Shown one piece after another: positions 62,601 through 64,000 of a stretch of DNA of 64,000 bases. Origin of the DNA: Heliocidaris tuberculata (Eukaryota; Echinodermata; Echinoidea; Camarodonta; Echinometridae); contig CM046839.1 of NCBI GenBank assembly GCA_025618425.1, positions 5,627,858 through 5,691,857 of the forward strand. The letters are read 5' to 3'. The notes below the pieces were generated by a model. It saw only the letters and a list, made by a program, of their open reading frames with translations, had not been told where the DNA came from and made no database searches. Both the position numbers and the translations under genes were made by a program. How positions within the stretch are numbered: the stretch's first letter is position 1; every line of letters begins with the position of its first letter.

Positions 62601-62884
62601 GGTGCCTCCTTGTGCTGAACAAGGTTTGTGCAATATCGAAAGGGTATCCTTGGCAATTTGAGAATTTTGTCAAGTGTAAATAAAACTTCTTTTATCTTTC
62701 TGAATAGTTTCTGCTCTGAATATGATGTTGTGTTTGCTGACAGTTATTATGCAGGACTGAACTTTTTATAAAGTCAATAAATATTGATGGTGATTCGTGA
62801 TAACTTACCCGGAGCTACTAGGGCAAACAGTGAAATGATCGCCAGGAACATAACCCTCTCTTGATTCCTCCGTGTCATCTTCAT
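18961..62884 (-). CDS. DUOX: Gene A: dual oxidase (DUOX), complete, 31 coding exons
   Basis: Membrane flavocytochrome that moves electrons from cytosolic NADPH via FAD and two hemes to extracellular oxygen, yielding hydrogen peroxide (family knowledge). Assembled by eye from 31 exons with GT/AG junctions and consistent phases; total 4671 nt, 1556 residues. Order of parts: signal peptide 1-26; peroxidase-like ectodomain about 35-580; TM1 about 618-642; EF-hand loops 857-868 and 893-904; Lys/Ser linker about 962-995; NOX core from about 1050 with predicted heme ligands H1137, H1151, H1230 and H1243; FAD motif HPFTLTSAP 1324-1332; NADPH motif GAGIGVTPF 1391-1399; end at 1556. Distal and proximal peroxidase histidines are absent. 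Sea urchin Udx1, the fertilization oxidase, belongs to this family, but orthology is not established here. The first of two nearby ATGs (residues 1 and 3) was chosen; either keeps the signal peptide. Confidence 0.95.
19467..19595 (-). CDS. DUOX: Gene A exon 30 (residues 1473-1515)
   Basis: 129 nt, phase 0 to 0. Encodes YICEQNFYK and [20 protein letters not shown], a DUOX signature. Acceptor CGTTTCAG was chosen over a later AG because it restores the conserved YICE start. Donor ACTGAG|GTATAT. Confidence 0.93.
19735..20075. repeat. Direct repeat flanking a shared block in intron 29
   Basis: CAATAATCAATATTTGAAGA and the following 70 bases occur near 19746 and again near 20006. Between them the block CATTTGCACTAAGCAG..CCCCCC (19848-19970) is also present at 17074-17185 downstream of gene A. 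Confidence 0.7.
20362..20517 (-). CDS. DUOX: Gene A exon 29 (residues 1421-1472), NADPH domain
   Basis: 156 nt, phase 0 to 0. Encodes [20 protein letters not shown] and [20 protein letters not shown], closely matching DUOX. Acceptor CTAACAG, donor ATGCTG|GTGAGT. Confidence 0.95.
21176..21334 (-). CDS. DUOX: Gene A exon 28 (residues 1368-1420), NADPH-binding loop
   Basis: 159 nt, phase 0 to 0. Contains YLDGPYGEG and the nucleotide loop GAGIGVTPF (1391-1399), then [10 protein letters not shown]. Acceptor TTCTTTCAG, donor AAGAAG|GTACAA. Confidence 0.95.
21360..21790. repeat. Pyrimidine-rich low-complexity tract
   Basis: CT, CTTT and C runs over 400 bases in gene A intron 27. It begins 25 bases upstream of the exon 28 acceptor and is therefore purine-rich in the sense direction there. 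Confidence 0.9.
22219..22448 (-). CDS. DUOX: Gene A exon 27 (residues 1291-1367), FAD-binding domain
   Basis: 230 nt, phase 1 to 0. Contains [15 protein letters not shown], the FAD motif HPFTLTSAP (1324-1332) and [10 protein letters not shown]. Acceptor CATTTTCAG, donor CCGAAG|GTATAT. Confidence 0.95.
22629..22910 (-). CDS. DUOX: Gene A exon 26 (residues 1197-1291), TM5 heme pair
   Basis: 282 nt, phase 1 to 1, the largest exon. Encodes a TM ending [20 protein letters not shown], then [15 protein letters not shown]1230 and H1243 are 13 apart, as in the second NOX heme-ligand pair. Continues [13 protein letters not shown] into the dehydrogenase domain. Acceptor AATGACAG, donor TCAG|GTTTGT. Confidence 0.94.
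23224..23273 (-). CDS. DUOX: Gene A exon 25 (residues 1180-1197)
   Basis: Only 50 nt, phase 2 to 1. Encodes [18 protein letters not shown], matching the DUOX loop FPQKYYWWFFQTVPGLTG. Acceptor TCAATACAG, donor CACAG|GTATGT. Both neighbours require this phase. Confidence 0.85.
23529..23797 (-). repeat. About 21-bp minisatellite abutting exon 24 donor
   Basis: In gene A sense, about 12 degenerate units of CAGNNAGCTCCGGTATGGGG start directly from the exon 24 end (CAG|GTGAGCTCC). Neighbouring units keep CAGTGAGCTC and CAGTGAGTCC. G-rich on the sense strand. Confidence 0.75.
23796..23889 (-). CDS. DUOX: Gene A exon 24 (residues 1149-1180), TM3 end
   Basis: 94 nt, phase 1 to 2. Encodes [17 protein letters not shown]1151 is 14 residues after H1137, the spacing of the NOX heme pair. 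Acceptor GTCTTACAG. Donor TTCAG|GTGAGC starts a minisatellite that repeats this splice site. Confidence 0.9.
24405..24635 (-). CDS. DUOX: Gene A exon 23 (residues 1072-1149), NOX core, heme ligand
   Basis: 231 nt, phase 1 to 1. Encodes [33 protein letters not shown] and [18 protein letters not shown]1137 is the first predicted TM3 heme ligand. Acceptor GCTCGACAG, donor TCAG|GTAAAT. Confidence 0.93.
24828..24905 (+). mobile_element. hAT-like element end
   Basis: CAGTGGCGTAGCGTAGATCC matches the terminus of the MITE at 27670, followed by a G run. The opposite end was not found, so this is a fragment. Gene A intron 22. Confidence 0.4.
25445..25641 (-). CDS. DUOX: Gene A exon 22 (residues 1006-1072), NOX core TM start
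   Basis: 197 nt, phase 2 to 1. A basic run ([12 protein letters not shown]) is followed by NIQTVEKKY and a membrane segment, [18 protein letters not shown]. The HQTV-type motif matches the DUOX entry into the oxidase core. Acceptor TTACTTCAG, donor TTCC|GTGAGT. Confidence 0.9.
26401..26435. repeat. Perfect 16-bp inverted repeat with 3-base loop
   Basis: CTATTAGCATGGACCT and its exact complement are separated by ACT. Strong hairpin in gene A intron 21; nothing else in the flanks explains it. Confidence 0.95.
27670..27909. mobile_element. hAT-like MITE beside gene A exon 21
   Basis: Ends CAGTGGCGTAAC and, inverted, TAGTGGCGTAGC, flanked by similar ATTTTGAT and ATTTGATC. The interior is purine-rich and has no gene. 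It ends 23 bases from the exon 21 boundary. Confidence 0.75.
27933..28068 (-). CDS. DUOX: Gene A exon 21 (residues 961-1006), basic Ser/Lys linker
   Basis: 136 nt, phase 1 to 2. Encodes a low-complexity linker rich in Ser, Lys and Gly with two SKKSKDG repeats, then [11 protein letters not shown]. Unlike vertebrate DUOX at this place. Acceptor ATCCACAG, donor ATATGC|GTGAGT, with a hAT-like MITE starting 23 bases beyond the exon. Confidence 0.8.
28655..28806 (-). CDS. DUOX: Gene A exon 20 (residues 910-961), after EF-hands
   Basis: 152 nt, phase 2 to 1. Encodes [20 protein letters not shown] and [15 protein letters not shown], the degenerate third EF-like helix pair of DUOX. Acceptor CATGCAG. 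Donor TTCA|GTAACT was chosen because it alone gives the frame needed by exon 21. Confidence 0.85.
29221..29314 (-). CDS. DUOX: Gene A exon 19 (residues 879-910), EF-hand 2
   Basis: 94 nt, phase 1 to 2. Carries the calcium loop [12 protein letters not shown] at 893-904 and the flanks LMFDMY and FKIMLR. Acceptor GCATTCCAG lies beside a long TAA/ATT microsatellite. Donor CTCAG|GTAATC. Confidence 0.93.
29332..29575. repeat. (TAA)n/(TGATAA)n microsatellite
   Basis: Starts 17 bases from the gene A exon 19 acceptor side boundary, intron 18. Confidence 0.95.
29708..29927 (-). CDS. DUOX: Gene A exon 18 (residues 806-879), EF-hand 1
   Basis: 220 nt, phase 0 to 1. Carries the calcium loop [12 protein letters not shown] at 857-868, with the acidic and Gly positions intact, preceded by LMFELV and followed by [11 protein letters not shown]. 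Acceptor TCTGACAG, donor AAGG|GTGAGG. Confidence 0.94.
30001..30145 (+). mobile_element. tRNA-derived SINE
   Basis: Head of 73 nt (30004-30076) with a 7-bp acceptor-like pair GTGCCGT/ACGGCAC, an A-box-like GGTCCAGTGGTTTAAGG and a B-box GCGTTCGATCCCC, followed by the SINE-type body CCCTTGAGCAAGGCATTTTA. The inner stems are decayed, so it is not a working tRNA gene. Gene A intron 17. Confidence 0.65.
30608..30809 (-). CDS. DUOX: Gene A exon 17 (residues 738-805)
   Basis: 202 nt, phase 2 to 0. Encodes [20 protein letters not shown] and [20 protein letters not shown], conserved in DUOX upstream of the EF-hands. Acceptor CTTGATAG, donor AACTAT|GTGAGT. Confidence 0.92.
31021..31514. repeat. (ATT)n microsatellite beside exon 16 donor
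   Basis: Nearly 500 bases of ATT with ATG variants in gene A intron 16, ending about 20 bases from the exon 16 boundary. Confidence 0.95.
31535..31730 (-). CDS. DUOX: Gene A exon 16 (residues 673-738), intracellular PH-like region
   Basis: 196 nt, phase 1 to 2. Encodes [36 protein letters not shown] and KLEKE, the intracellular segment between TM1 and the EF-hands. Acceptor AACATCAG, donor AAAGA|GTAAGC lies about 20 bases from an ATT microsatellite. Confidence 0.9.
34155..35090. repeat. About 170-bp degenerate tandem repeat, 5-6 units
   Basis: Each unit carries GAAAATCCAAAATGGCCGCC, then 'GATG..GCGTTGAGAT', 'GTCACCAAT' and 'AGCAGAGATAAGGCAA'. Units start near 34170, 34335, 34508, 34735, 34903 and 35060. 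An AT microsatellite (34649-34710) interrupts one unit. Confidence 0.7.
34649..34710. repeat. (AT)n microsatellite
   Basis: About 60 bases of pure AT within one unit of the 170-bp tandem array. Confidence 0.97.
36225..36655 (+). pseudogene. Tc1/mariner transposase remnant
   Basis: The translation holds the C-terminal half of a Tc1-type DDE transposase: [17 protein letters not shown] with a catalytic Asp, then [18 protein letters not shown] with the final Glu. The N-terminal DNA-binding half is missing. The reading frame shifts at about 36520, after which [17 protein letters not shown] follows in another frame up to a TAA at 36653-36655. A probable 3-prime terminal repeat (complement of CTGGCCAAAATTAATTC) ends at 36848 beside a TA. 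Dead copy in gene A intron 15, opposite strand to the host gene. Confidence 0.88.
36971..37090 (-). CDS. DUOX: Gene A exon 15 (residues 633-673), TM1 end and cytosolic loop
   Basis: 120 nt, phase 1 to 1. Encodes [20 protein letters not shown], completing TM1 with a basic stop-transfer, then cytosolic residues. Acceptor TTTACTCCAG, donor CTAG|GTAGAA. Confidence 0.88.
37440..38230 (-). repeat. 85-100-bp degenerate tandem repeat filling intron 14 and overlapping exon 14 end
   Basis: On the plus strand about nine units carry ACCGATTATAAAGAGGAAG followed by 'ATTCCATGTTTATCAAAGTC' and 'AAACTGAAAGAAA'. Units lie near 37455, 37535, 37625, 37710, 37808, 37895, 37985, 38110 and 38205. The last one is the exon 14 end plus its donor. 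Confidence 0.7.
38203..38349 (-). CDS. DUOX: Gene A exon 14 (residues 584-633), juxtamembrane and TM1 start
   Basis: 147 nt, phase 1 to 1. Encodes DDPC and [20 protein letters not shown] then [12 protein letters not shown]. The spaced cysteines and DYFxGS motif mark the DUOX stalk; the hydrophobic run starts TM1. Acceptor AATGCAG, donor AATCG|GTAAAA is weak. The exon end is repeated in the following intron. Confidence 0.88.
38680..39100. repeat. CT/GA tract with 176-bp tandem duplication
   Basis: Long (CT)n runs contain a block 'CTTAATCATACTCATTTTCT ... CTTCCTTACTCC' present at 38727 and again at 38903. Ends in a short CA run. Purine-rich in the sense direction of gene A, in intron 13 close to the exon 13 donor. 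Confidence 0.85.
39171..39289 (-). CDS. DUOX: Gene A exon 13 (residues 544-584)
   Basis: 119 nt, phase 2 to 1. Encodes [20 protein letters not shown], matching DUOX GLFSKKEIEEIRNTTLQDVL. A later AG would break the frame, so the acceptor at GTTTGTAG is required. Donor GCCG|GTAAGA sits about 60 bases from a long CT/GA tract. Confidence 0.88.
39624..39802 (-). CDS. DUOX: Gene A exon 12 (residues 485-544), end of peroxidase fold
   Basis: 179 nt, phase 0 to 2. Encodes [20 protein letters not shown] and [19 protein letters not shown], the conserved C-terminal helices of DUOX peroxidase domains. Acceptor GTCTACAG, donor AATGG|GTGAGT. Confidence 0.92.
40511..40695 (-). CDS. DUOX: Gene A exon 11 (residues 423-484)
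   Basis: 185 nt, phase 1 to 0. Encodes the peroxidase hallmark [10 protein letters not shown] (445-454), then [12 protein letters not shown] with an NIT sequon, and two cysteines in DMCTSNGCH. Acceptor TGCCCAG, donor CCGGAG|GTAAAG. Confidence 0.92.
41090..41186 (-). CDS. DUOX: Gene A exon 10 (residues 391-423)
   Basis: 97 nt, phase 0 to 1. Encodes [18 protein letters not shown] and VVVEDLQG, matching the DUOX 'LLLGMASQ...VEDVR' helix. The acceptor at CCGACAG was chosen over a later in-frame AG because it has the better pyrimidine tract. Donor CAAG|GTTAGT. Confidence 0.85.
41468..41555 (-). CDS. DUOX: Gene A exon 9 (residues 361-390)
   Basis: 88 nt, phase 2 to 0. Encodes [10 protein letters not shown] and [12 protein letters not shown]; the LRxCNxYW signature is DUOX-specific. 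Acceptor TATTATAG, donor GGACAC|GTAAGT. Confidence 0.88.
42076..42172 (-). CDS. DUOX: Gene A exon 8 (residues 329-361)
   Basis: 97 nt, phase 1 to 2. Encodes [19 protein letters not shown] then [13 protein letters not shown], the Y-x-P-x-x-x-P-x-I-x-x-E-F-x-x-A segment typical of animal heme peroxidases. Acceptor CATCCTAG, donor CTAAG|GTACAA. Confidence 0.9.
42173..43803. other. Gene A intron 7, 1.6 kb
   Basis: Contains the AT/ATT microsatellite at 42487-42612 and a G-run block near 43720. Nothing else recognised. Confidence 0.65.
42487..42612. repeat. (AT)n then (ATT)n microsatellite
   Basis: Short AT run followed by about 95 bases of ATT, gene A intron 7. Confidence 0.97.
43804..43879 (-). 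CDS. DUOX: Gene A exon 7 (residues 304-329)
   Basis: 76 nt, phase 0 to 1. Encodes [20 protein letters not shown], matching the DUOX and peroxidase segment that begins with a KIVFYEWLP-type motif. The acceptor has a strong T tract (TTTTTTTTCTTCCAG); the donor is ACAG|GTAATG. Too short to stand alone; supported by phase and family match. Confidence 0.88.
44040..44290. repeat. Degenerate 65-bp repeat with ATTGG boxes
   Basis: Blocks of 'TGATCCTCAATTCTGATTGG' followed by 'GTTCCTG' recur three to four times. Gene A intron 6. Confidence 0.5.
44526..44695 (-). CDS. DUOX: Gene A exon 6 (residues 247-303), proximal heme side
   Basis: 170 nt, phase 1 to 0. Encodes [16 protein letters not shown] and [14 protein letters not shown]. 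Against the peroxidase pattern GDxRxxExPxLxxxH, the catalytic Arg is His252, the heme-side Glu is kept (E255), and the proximal histidine is Ser263. Acceptor TTGTTTGCAG, donor TATCAG|GTAGAT. Confidence 0.93.
44985..45135 (-). repeat. Telomere-like repeat, dispersed family copy 2
   Basis: In minus orientation it reads CCTAAACCTATAACCC, CAATTACAACCCTACCC and ACGAAATAAAGCATGGGGCA, parallel to 3732-3812. Gene A intron 5. Confidence 0.65.
45412..45637 (-). CDS. DUOX: Gene A exon 5 (residues 172-247), peroxidase domain
   Basis: 226 nt, phase 0 to 1. Encodes [15 protein letters not shown], the DUOX equivalent of the peroxidase S-x-x-D-x-x-x-I/V-Y-G calcium/heme segment, then [14 protein letters not shown]. 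Acceptor ATTTACAG, donor CTTCC|GTATGT. Gene B exon 8 is the counterpart, one codon shorter. Confidence 0.92.
45638..47285. other. Gene A intron 4, 1.6 kb
   Basis: Begins (sense end) in plain AT-rich DNA; the exon 5 side holds the interspersed repeat at 45648-45780. No coding signal. Confidence 0.65.
45648..45780 (+). repeat. Interspersed repeat linked to ATA run, copy 2
   Basis: TAGCTACACTGATATTGATG, CATCCTCAAGGCGCATTCAA and CATTTACTACACCTGGGTGG parallel the blocks at 4670-4815. Starts 11 bases from gene A exon 5 and so overlaps its acceptor region. Confidence 0.65.
47286..47464 (-). CDS. DUOX: Gene A exon 4 (residues 112-171), distal heme side
   Basis: 179 nt, phase 1 to 0. Starts [10 protein letters not shown]; on alignment with myeloperoxidase GQLLDHD the catalytic distal histidine position is Asp117. 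It also encodes [12 protein letters not shown] and [15 protein letters not shown], conserved in DUOX. Acceptor GACATTGCAG, donor GAACAG|GTAATC. Confidence 0.92.
47518..47800. repeat. CT-rich simple sequence upstream of exon 4
   Basis: CTCTC and TTCTC mixtures in gene A intron 3, starting 54 bases from exon 4; purine-rich in the sense direction. Confidence 0.85.
47892..48045 (+). mobile_element. Probable tRNA-derived SINE remnant
   Basis: GAGCGGCCTTGTGCATAGAG resembles an A box and CTGGGTTCGATACGC a B box at tRNA-like spacing. The tail (47985 on) has no recognised match. Weakly supported. Confidence 0.35.
48338..49385. mobile_element. Mariner/Tc1-like foldback element with TA target sites
   Basis: Inverted ends CAGTGCGTATCAATAAAAAG and its complement, with similarity extending over more than 200 bp per arm. 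TA flanks both ends (48336-48337, 49386-49387). No transposase; nonautonomous. Lies in gene A intron 3. Confidence 0.85.
49508..49669 (-). CDS. DUOX: Gene A exon 3 (residues 58-112), peroxidase domain
   Basis: 162 nt, the same length and phases as gene B exon 6. It encodes [30 protein letters not shown] and TALLAFF, the conserved opening of animal heme-peroxidase folds in DUOX. An NKT sequon is present. Acceptor CTTGCTGCAG, donor TTTG|GTGAGT. Confidence 0.93.
50557..50652 (-). CDS. DUOX: Gene A exon 2 (residues 26-58), start of ectodomain
   Basis: 96 nt, phase 1 in and 1 out. The acceptor follows a T-rich tract ending TTTTTCAG; the donor is TACG|GTGAGT. It encodes the ectodomain start, including [15 protein letters not shown], the counterpart of the DUOX motif YDGWYNNLAHPDWG seen in gene B. 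It lies 12 kb from exon 1. Confidence 0.9.
51144..51268. repeat. (AGT)n microsatellite
   Basis: About 40 AGT triplets, gene A intron 1. Confidence 0.97.
52915..53130. repeat. Duplicated block around TAATAC runs
   Basis: GAGATATGAACTGTATGATG, a TAATAATACTACT run and GTGTTAAAGGGCCATATC appear near 52915 and again near 53042. Gene A intron 1. Confidence 0.75.
55660..56625. mobile_element. Foldback element, copy 2, in gene A intron 1
   Basis: Same terminal sequence as 768-2299 (GGAGCCTGTCCGAAATAG) in inverted orientation at both ends and the same internal segments in shortened form. CA flanks both ends (55658-55659 and 56626-56627). At 966 bp it looks like an internally deleted relative with indels and poly-C runs. 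Confidence 0.82.
59551..59606. repeat. (CT)n microsatellite
   Basis: Nearly pure CT run, gene A intron 1, 70 bases before the piggyBac-like MITE. Confidence 0.97.
59681..60088. mobile_element. piggyBac-like MITE with TTAA target sites
   Basis: Ends CCCTTTCAAGACAATTGA and, inverted, CCCTTTCAGGACAGGA, each directly flanked by TTAA (59677-59680 and 60089-60092). TTAA duplication with CCC termini is the piggyBac signature. 408 bp, AT-rich, no transposase. Confidence 0.8.
61621..62085. mobile_element. G/C-rich-ended MITE-like element
   Basis: Left end AGGCGCCGGAAGTGGGG, right end complementary to AGGCGAGCCGGAAGCAG, both followed by long poly-G/poly-C runs. No target duplication recognised. Gene A intron 1. 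Confidence 0.5.
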
Positions 62885-62898
62885 GGTCGTCGTCGTCA
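62809..62898 (-). CDS. DUOX: Gene A exon 1: 5-prime UTR end and signal peptide (residues 1-26)
   Basis: The ATG lies at 62882-62884, with a second in-frame ATG two codons on. A charged start ([11 protein letters not shown]) is followed by a hydrophobic run ending LFALVAPG, a typical signal peptide. The donor is GG|GTAAGTT (GT at 62807-62808), leaving phase 1. A candidate acceptor (CAG at 62899-62901) lies 14 bases upstream of the ATG, suggesting a further noncoding exon outside the clearly readable region. Confidence 0.85.
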
Positions 62899-63679
62899 CT
62901 GTAATCGATAAAAGCATGCGTCGACCGCCTGGTATAACTGGAAGTGAGAAACAGTTTATATGAGATGTAATATTGTTGGTACTGAGTGTCAGAGCGAAAA
63001 GCGATGGGTCGTAACTATCACCGCCTCCCAACACCCCCGCTGTCTAGATCCATATCAATGAAAAGATTTTTTTTTTTTTTTTTTTTTTTTGGACAAAGGG
63101 AGATCTCCCAGACCCAGCTTTTAAAGGACAGGATCCCACTGATTTTTCGAATGAAAATTTGCATGAAGACTGTCCTTAATAAAAATTGAATAGAAAAGTT
63201 AAACTTGAGCAGATGACTGCGAACTAAGATGACTGTTATAGTGTCAACATGTTTAGCCTACTTTTTACTGTCACATCGATGAATCTGAAAAGAGTAGTCA
63301 GAAATCTAAAAATTAGATAATGAATGTAGTAATATCATCAGTTCTAGAAGTTATGAGTCGATTTTTTTTTTTACAATAAAGGAAGACGTAATTGTATGTT
63401 TTCTGGTTCAGACTGTACAAACAGAGGTTGAAAAACATAGCGTGTTTATATAATACATCACGGGGTGGTGTTAGAAGGGACAAGGGGTAGTTGCCCCCAT
63501 GTGACTGACCCCAAAATACCCTTACAGTGGGTGGTACGATCAGCCAGCTAAATGTCGGTTCCCCCCCTAACAAAATACACCTGCACTGCCACAGATTAAA
63601 GGTGCAATTCAAATTTTTATATGGAACAATGTTGCAAATCAGTTCAAAGCAAAATGATACATGGGTGGTGACAATCGTA
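62899..63679. other. Sequence upstream of gene A exon 1
   Basis: Contains a poly-T run at 63067-63090 and a short G/C-rich block near 63470-63570. Any noncoding first exon and promoter should lie here or further right; I cannot place them. Confidence 0.5.
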
Positions 63680-63681
63680 TC

Positions 63682-63743
<62 letters not shown>

Positions 63744-63793
63744 TAGTGGTAGTAGTGGTAGTAGTGGTAGTAGTGGTAGTAGTGGTAGTAGTG

Positions 63794-63830
<37 letters not shown>

Positions 63831-63897
63831 CAGTAGTAGAAGTAGTAGTAATAGCAGTAGTAGTAATAGCAGTAGTAGTAGTAGTACTAGTAGTAGC

Positions 63898-63929
<32 letters not shown>

Positions 63930-64000
63930 TAGTAGTGGTAGTAGTGGTAGTAGTGGTAGTAGTGGTAGTAGTGGTAGTAGTGGTAGTAGTAGTGGTAGTA
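63680..64000. repeat. (AGT)n compound satellite at window edge
   Basis: AGT triplets with two blocks of a 9-base higher-order unit (AGTAGTGGT) and a centre with AGC variants. Continues beyond the window. Upstream of gene A. Confidence 0.97.

Larger units (their letters stand above)
50653..62808. other. Gene A intron 1, 12.2 kb
   Basis: No coding exon of either gene recognised. Holds AGT and CT microsatellites, the duplicated block near 53 kb, the foldback copy at 55660-56625, the piggyBac-like MITE and a GC-ended element near 61.6-62.1 kb. The part 56.9-58.8 kb is plain AT-rich DNA with recurring CATTCCGTAACG. Confidence 0.7.

Overview
This is a piece of an animal nuclear genome, AT-rich, with introns full of TAA/ATT, CT, AT and AGT microsatellites and small DNA transposons. 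The protein sequences and repeat types point to an invertebrate deuterostome, most likely an echinoderm such as a sea urchin; this is an inference, because no species-specific marker was checked. There is no bacterial gene structure, no CRISPR array and no intact large transposon gene.

Two genes, both on the minus strand and head to tail, account for all the coding sequence I can support. Gene A (start codon 62882-62884, stop 18961-18963) is a complete dual oxidase (DUOX). I assembled 31 coding exons by eye. All junctions use GT/AG and all phases agree. The exons sum to 4671 nt, or 1556 residues, close to the roughly 1550 residues typical of the family. Order: signal peptide, peroxidase-like ectodomain, first membrane segment, intracellular region, two EF-hands, basic SKKSKDG linker, six-helix heme-binding NADPH oxidase core, FAD and NADPH sites, C-terminus.

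Gene B (start 14177-14179, running off the left edge after 2346) is a second DUOX-type gene. It has a signal peptide, three symmetric phase-1 exons encoding a Thr/Ser-rich, N-glycosylation-rich mucin-like segment, and then the first part of the peroxidase domain. Exon phases there match gene A and lengths nearly match, so the two are tandem paralogs.

Layout: 1-2345 last visible intron of B, with a 1.5 kb foldback element; 2346-14179 gene B exons and introns; 14180-18960 intergenic; 18961-62898 gene A, including a 12 kb first intron (50653-62808) and a 5.2 kb intron 15 with a Tc1-like remnant and a large inverted-repeat complex; 62899-64000 upstream sequence ending in an AGT satellite.

By family knowledge DUOX enzymes take electrons from cytosolic NADPH through FAD and two hemes to oxygen outside the cell, giving hydrogen peroxide under calcium control. 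In gene A the two catalytic histidines of heme peroxidases are replaced (Asp117, Ser263), so its ectodomain is probably not a classical peroxidase. The strongest unusual signals are the mucin-like extension of gene B, two introns whose minisatellites repeat the adjoining 5-prime splice site, and a set of well-delimited foldback and MITE elements.
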